Below are positions 61,001 through 64,000 of a stretch of 64,000 bases of DNA, piece after piece. Position numbers and translations under genes: made by a program. The notes under the pieces are model-generated. The model was not told the origin of the DNA, made no database searches, and was given only the letters and a program-made list of their open reading frames with translations. This DNA is from Annona cherimola. Taxonomy: Eukaryota > Streptophyta > Magnoliopsida > Magnoliales > Annonaceae. Position 1 is the first letter of the stretch. The number at the start of each line of letters is the position of its first letter. The stretch spans positions 33,645,452 to 33,709,451 of the forward strand of contig CM059972.1 of assembly GCA_030490835.1 (NCBI GenBank), read 5' to 3'.

Positions 61001-62115
61001 CTTCTTGTTGTTACCAAACACACCCATAGCATGCTTAAAACAACAACATATTTGGAATTTTTTCAAAAATTCCAGCTAGGTATTCGTTTGGGTAATTAAC
61101 CTTAAAGTCATGAATAACCTCCTTGAACCCTTGAATTGAATCCTTCCATTAATTCATCAGTTAGTACCCTAATCAAGGGCATCATAATTCATCATTTAGG
61201 GTTCATAATGGATCAAATTTATGACCCATGAATGAAGTTGAAAAACTTAGAATCAAATGAATCAAACTTGATTCAATACTTACTTGGAGTTCTGAAATCT
61301 TCCTTCCACCTTTCCTAGCTTGGCTCCTTCCTTTTTTTTCTCTTATTTTCCTCTTCCTTTGTCTTTATTTTCCTCGCTTGGCCGTCCACCTTGCTGGATT
61401 TTTTTCTCCTTATTTTTTTTTCTCTCAAAACGTCTACTAAACGGGACGTGAAGTGCCCCTTTCTCTCTCTTACATAGGGCTGCCTTGGACGTCCCCTACT
61501 TGCTATCCATTTTTGAGAATTTTCTCCTCACTTTAATGCCTTGCAAATCACGTCCAAGGGCTGCCCCCTTTGCCTCTTTTATATAGTTGCATTCAACCTT
61601 GGTTTGTACCATTTCAACCATGGTTAGAGGCATTAACTTGGCCTTGATTTGGTGTCACAATATGGACCGTCCAAGTGTCCATTCATCCCCTCCATACATG
61701 TGTCCAATTTTTTTCCACATTAACATCATCATTATCCATGTATTTTGCATTTTCTAAAAATCACAAAATGCTCAAAATTTCCATCACATGACACCTCATA
61801 AGTGGGTCTTACAACATTAAATGGGTTGACTTTCCCTTTTGCCTAAATCGATCCTATGATGACACGTGTCCGTTTGCTTTTTCAAAAGTCAACTTTTCAT
61901 TTAATTAATTGACTTTAAATCTTGGTCGACGAATCCCATGTTGACACGTGTCATTTGTCACTTTCGGTTCATTAATGGCATGTCACTTTTTATAAACAAA
62001 AGTCAACCATTTTCATCCTTTTGTGATTAAGTAATTTTCCACGATAATTAGCTTAATCAAATCTTCCCATAATATTGACCATATCATTTTAACTGTTCAT
62101 GTCAAATTCCATCAT
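58083..62115 (-). mobile_element. A5: old A-family LTR remnant, second piece
   Basis: It continues 54066. CTTAGTGACTTGACCATATG (58094) corresponds to the CTAAGCGACTCGGC segment of LTR A. The hairpin-type motifs AACTTGCTTACT recur at about 59096 and 59172. It carries the MITE at 60745. Similarity to A4 fades near 62115, before the expected TTTCACA terminus, so this end is lost. It also has two ACACGTGTC copies (61862 and 61943). Confidence 0.75.
60745..61025. mobile_element. 281 bp MITE with GGGTGTGTTTGG termini
   Basis: GGGTGTGTTTGG (60745-60756) and CCAAACACACCC (61014-61025) are perfect 12 bp terminal inverted repeats. ATA flanks both ends (60742-60744 and 61026-61028), fitting a 3 bp duplication as in PIF/Harbinger-Tourist elements, though not the usual TWA. 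Inside are two related GGGTAGTTGT segments (60905 and 60950). No ORF worth noting; it would need a transposase in trans. Confidence 0.8.
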
Positions 62116-62232
62116 CCATCACATCATGACAATGACCTATGCAATCATCATAAAATCATGTATATCATATTCAATTATCAGACGTAGGCTTTTCCACACC
62201 TATTTACCAATCCATGCTATGATACCAAGTTC
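62116..62232 (-). other. 5' leader and primer-binding site of element A6
   Basis: On the minus strand, TGGTATCATAGC (62216-62227) lies 5 bp after the LTR end at 62233. It resembles the initiator-Met PBS with one mismatch, and GATTGGTAAA follows as in element A. The rest of this element's interior is not recognisable beyond about 62115. Confidence 0.75.
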
Positions 62233-64000
62233 TGTGGCGCCCCCAACCCAGCGTCACATCCTGAGCCTTACCTCGGGATCGTTATTGACTGGTAAATGTG
62301 ATCAGGATTATTGCCCTGTCACACGGCAAGATTTAACAGATATTTATCCAATTATTTATAGTTCCTTAATAATTTATTTTGAAAATATTTTTTCTCAAAT
62401 GCCCATGCAAGTCATCTTTGACCTAATACACACATTTTATATCATATTCAATCATAAAAATTCATAACATATCTATCATCCATAATCAGCGATTTATAAA
62501 ATATAAGTCAACACATAGGTCCAATTAGATCAGAAAATGTCAAATCACATTACATTTCCTAACCACAAACAACACATATTAAAATTCATTAACTCTTCAC
62601 ATTCTCCATACTTAGTTCATGCTCCTTGTCTCTTTCATTTCTTTACCTGTCTATGGGTTTGAAAAACAAAACGTGAGTTGTATACTCAATAAGCAAGCTA
62701 TATACACTTTTCAGGCAATACATTTTAAAAACACATTATTTAAAAGCATTTCTCTCCATTCAGTAGAGACACTTATCATGTGATCAACTACGTGCGGAGC
62801 AGAAACCTTTTATTTAAAACATCTCGGAAAGCAACATTATATCCCCTTGAGGGTAAATCATGACAATGAGATGAAGTGCATTATAATCTCTTAGGATGGA
62901 AGCTAGCTAGGCGACCATCCATCTTCATCTTCTCCCATCCTGGGAGGCGCCGCTAGCCATTGGCCTATCTTAGTGACTCGGCCACACTAAAGGGGGACAA
63001 TTAGTCCACTTACACCTTTAAGGTGGACCGTATGCTTGGTGCACGTGAACTTATCCATGATATGCTAGCATGATTTTCCTTGCATAATTTCATAAGGCAG
63101 TATTTTTCATATTTAACAAAGCAATTATATAAATCAGTTATCAATACATATTGAACTAAGGAATGGTCATCCTTAAAGAACTTAGAAATAAATTTCAAAT
63201 ATCATTTGCTAAACCAATAAAAGAAGTTAAAACATCATTTGCAATTATTTAAGAATAATTTTAAGAAACAAAAATCATTTAGAAAATTTGGCTTGCTTAC
63301 CTTGTTCACTTGAGCTTTCCGGGTCAACTTTTTCTTTTCCTTTTCCTATACATGGAAGAATGACATAGCATTCATGTAAATTTCATTTTCTTGCGTTCAC
63401 TTAGTTTTCCAACTCATTTCCATAAACAACATATTCATACATTAAACTATTCATTACATCACATGTTCAATTTCCATATCTAGCGTATCATTCATATACA
63501 TCGTATCACATTCTTTAATCATTCATTAGATACCATATTAAGCAGTAAACTTTCAACTTGTCATTTTCACATATTTTTCATAATTCACATATTGTGCCTT
63601 TTTAAAGCACTTAATTAATATCCTAAACCCCATATATTGATCTCAAATTTTAGGGTTATCCAAATAGCAATACATTTTACGTGTTTCCATCATAGTTTTA
63701 TGTTTTTTTGCATTGTATCATTTTACATAACCCATTTATCATTTTCTCATACTCATCCCTTCATATATGACCATTTCATAACACATAATTCATGTGTTTC
63801 TTAAACTTTTTCAAATCAGCAACTTAGCTTCTAATTCAAAATGATTATACACCTTAATTAACAATTTATTTAGTGTATTTTCATGGATTTTTAATCCACT
63901 AATTTCAGGAAAACAGCAACTTTGGGACCCGATTTTTACACTTTTAACATCCCTTTTGATACTCAAATCTAAACAGATTTTTAACCATTTAATTTTAGCG
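62233..64000 (-). mobile_element. A6: A-family 5' LTR, continuing past the window
   Basis: It begins on the plus strand with TGTGGCGCCCCC beside the PBS. It is colinear with A4 from 54067: CATCCTGAGCCTTACCTCGG near 62251, AAACGTGAGTTGTATACTCA near 62668, a CACTTATCATGTGATCAAC segment near 62770 and GGGAGGCGCCGCTAGCC near 62941. Its other end is outside the window. No gene. Confidence 0.85.

Noticed and set aside
1..64000. Endogenous pararetrovirus or env-bearing retrovirus
   Set aside because: No movement-protein, coat or envelope-like domain was seen. All RT segments fit Copia (YVDD, Copia order) or Athila-type Gypsy (FVDD) retrotransposons.

Overview
The window is AT-rich plant nuclear DNA built almost wholly of nested LTR retrotransposons. 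The plant assignment rests on Ty1/Copia elements primed by initiator tRNA-Met, Athila-type Ty3/Gypsy elements primed by tRNA-Asp, and a Tekay/Del-like Ty3/Gypsy family with LTRs of 4 to 5.8 kb. The species cannot be named from this sequence. I see no host protein gene, rRNA or tRNA gene, and no intact retroelement ORF. The setting looks like heterochromatin, perhaps pericentromeric.

Layout. (1) 1-31318 is one minus-strand Tekay-like element, 'A': 3' LTR 1-5214 (cut by the window edge), polypurine tract, a gag remnant at 22094-22951, PBS at 25721-25733 and 5' LTR 25739-31318. It has no visible pol. Its interior is split by 'B', a plus-strand tRNA-Asp-primed element (about 5252-21635) with a shrunken gag-like ORF and no pol. 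B is split by 'C', a complete but decayed minus-strand Copia (7154-15802, TSD GTGTG). B's 3' LTR carries a foreign LTR piece (19482-20961), and A's interior carries a solo Copia LTR (23057-24846, TSD AAAAG). (2) 31319-43680 is the 3' half of an A-family LTR in the opposite orientation ('A2'), split by 'E', an Athila element (32945-42737, TSD GTTTA) with a large internal deletion. (3) 43681-53210 holds a broken Copia 'F'. Its RT is split by a 5.8 kb solo A-family LTR (45318-51132, TSD CATAT), and it is abutted by an oppositely oriented Copia LTR 'G'. (4) 53211-62115 is an old A-family LTR remnant ('A5') split by a younger solo LTR of the same family ('A4', 54067-58082) and by a 281 bp MITE. (5) 62116-64000 is the leader, PBS and LTR start of another A-family element.

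The pieces do not form a cooperating gene set. They record successive insertions: A into A2, then B, then C into B; E into A2; A3 into F; A4 into A5. The most distinctive structures are the motif arrays inside the LTRs: dense GTCGAC/AAGTCGC inverted-repeat arrays in every Copia LTR, a roughly 60 bp ACGTCC-centred degenerate tandem array in the A3 LTR, TGGCGCC palindromes in the B LTR that echo its own primer-binding site, and a series of GCTTAC/GTAAGC hairpins shared by the A-family LTRs. All boundaries come from reading termini and target duplications by eye. Those marked approximate need alignment.
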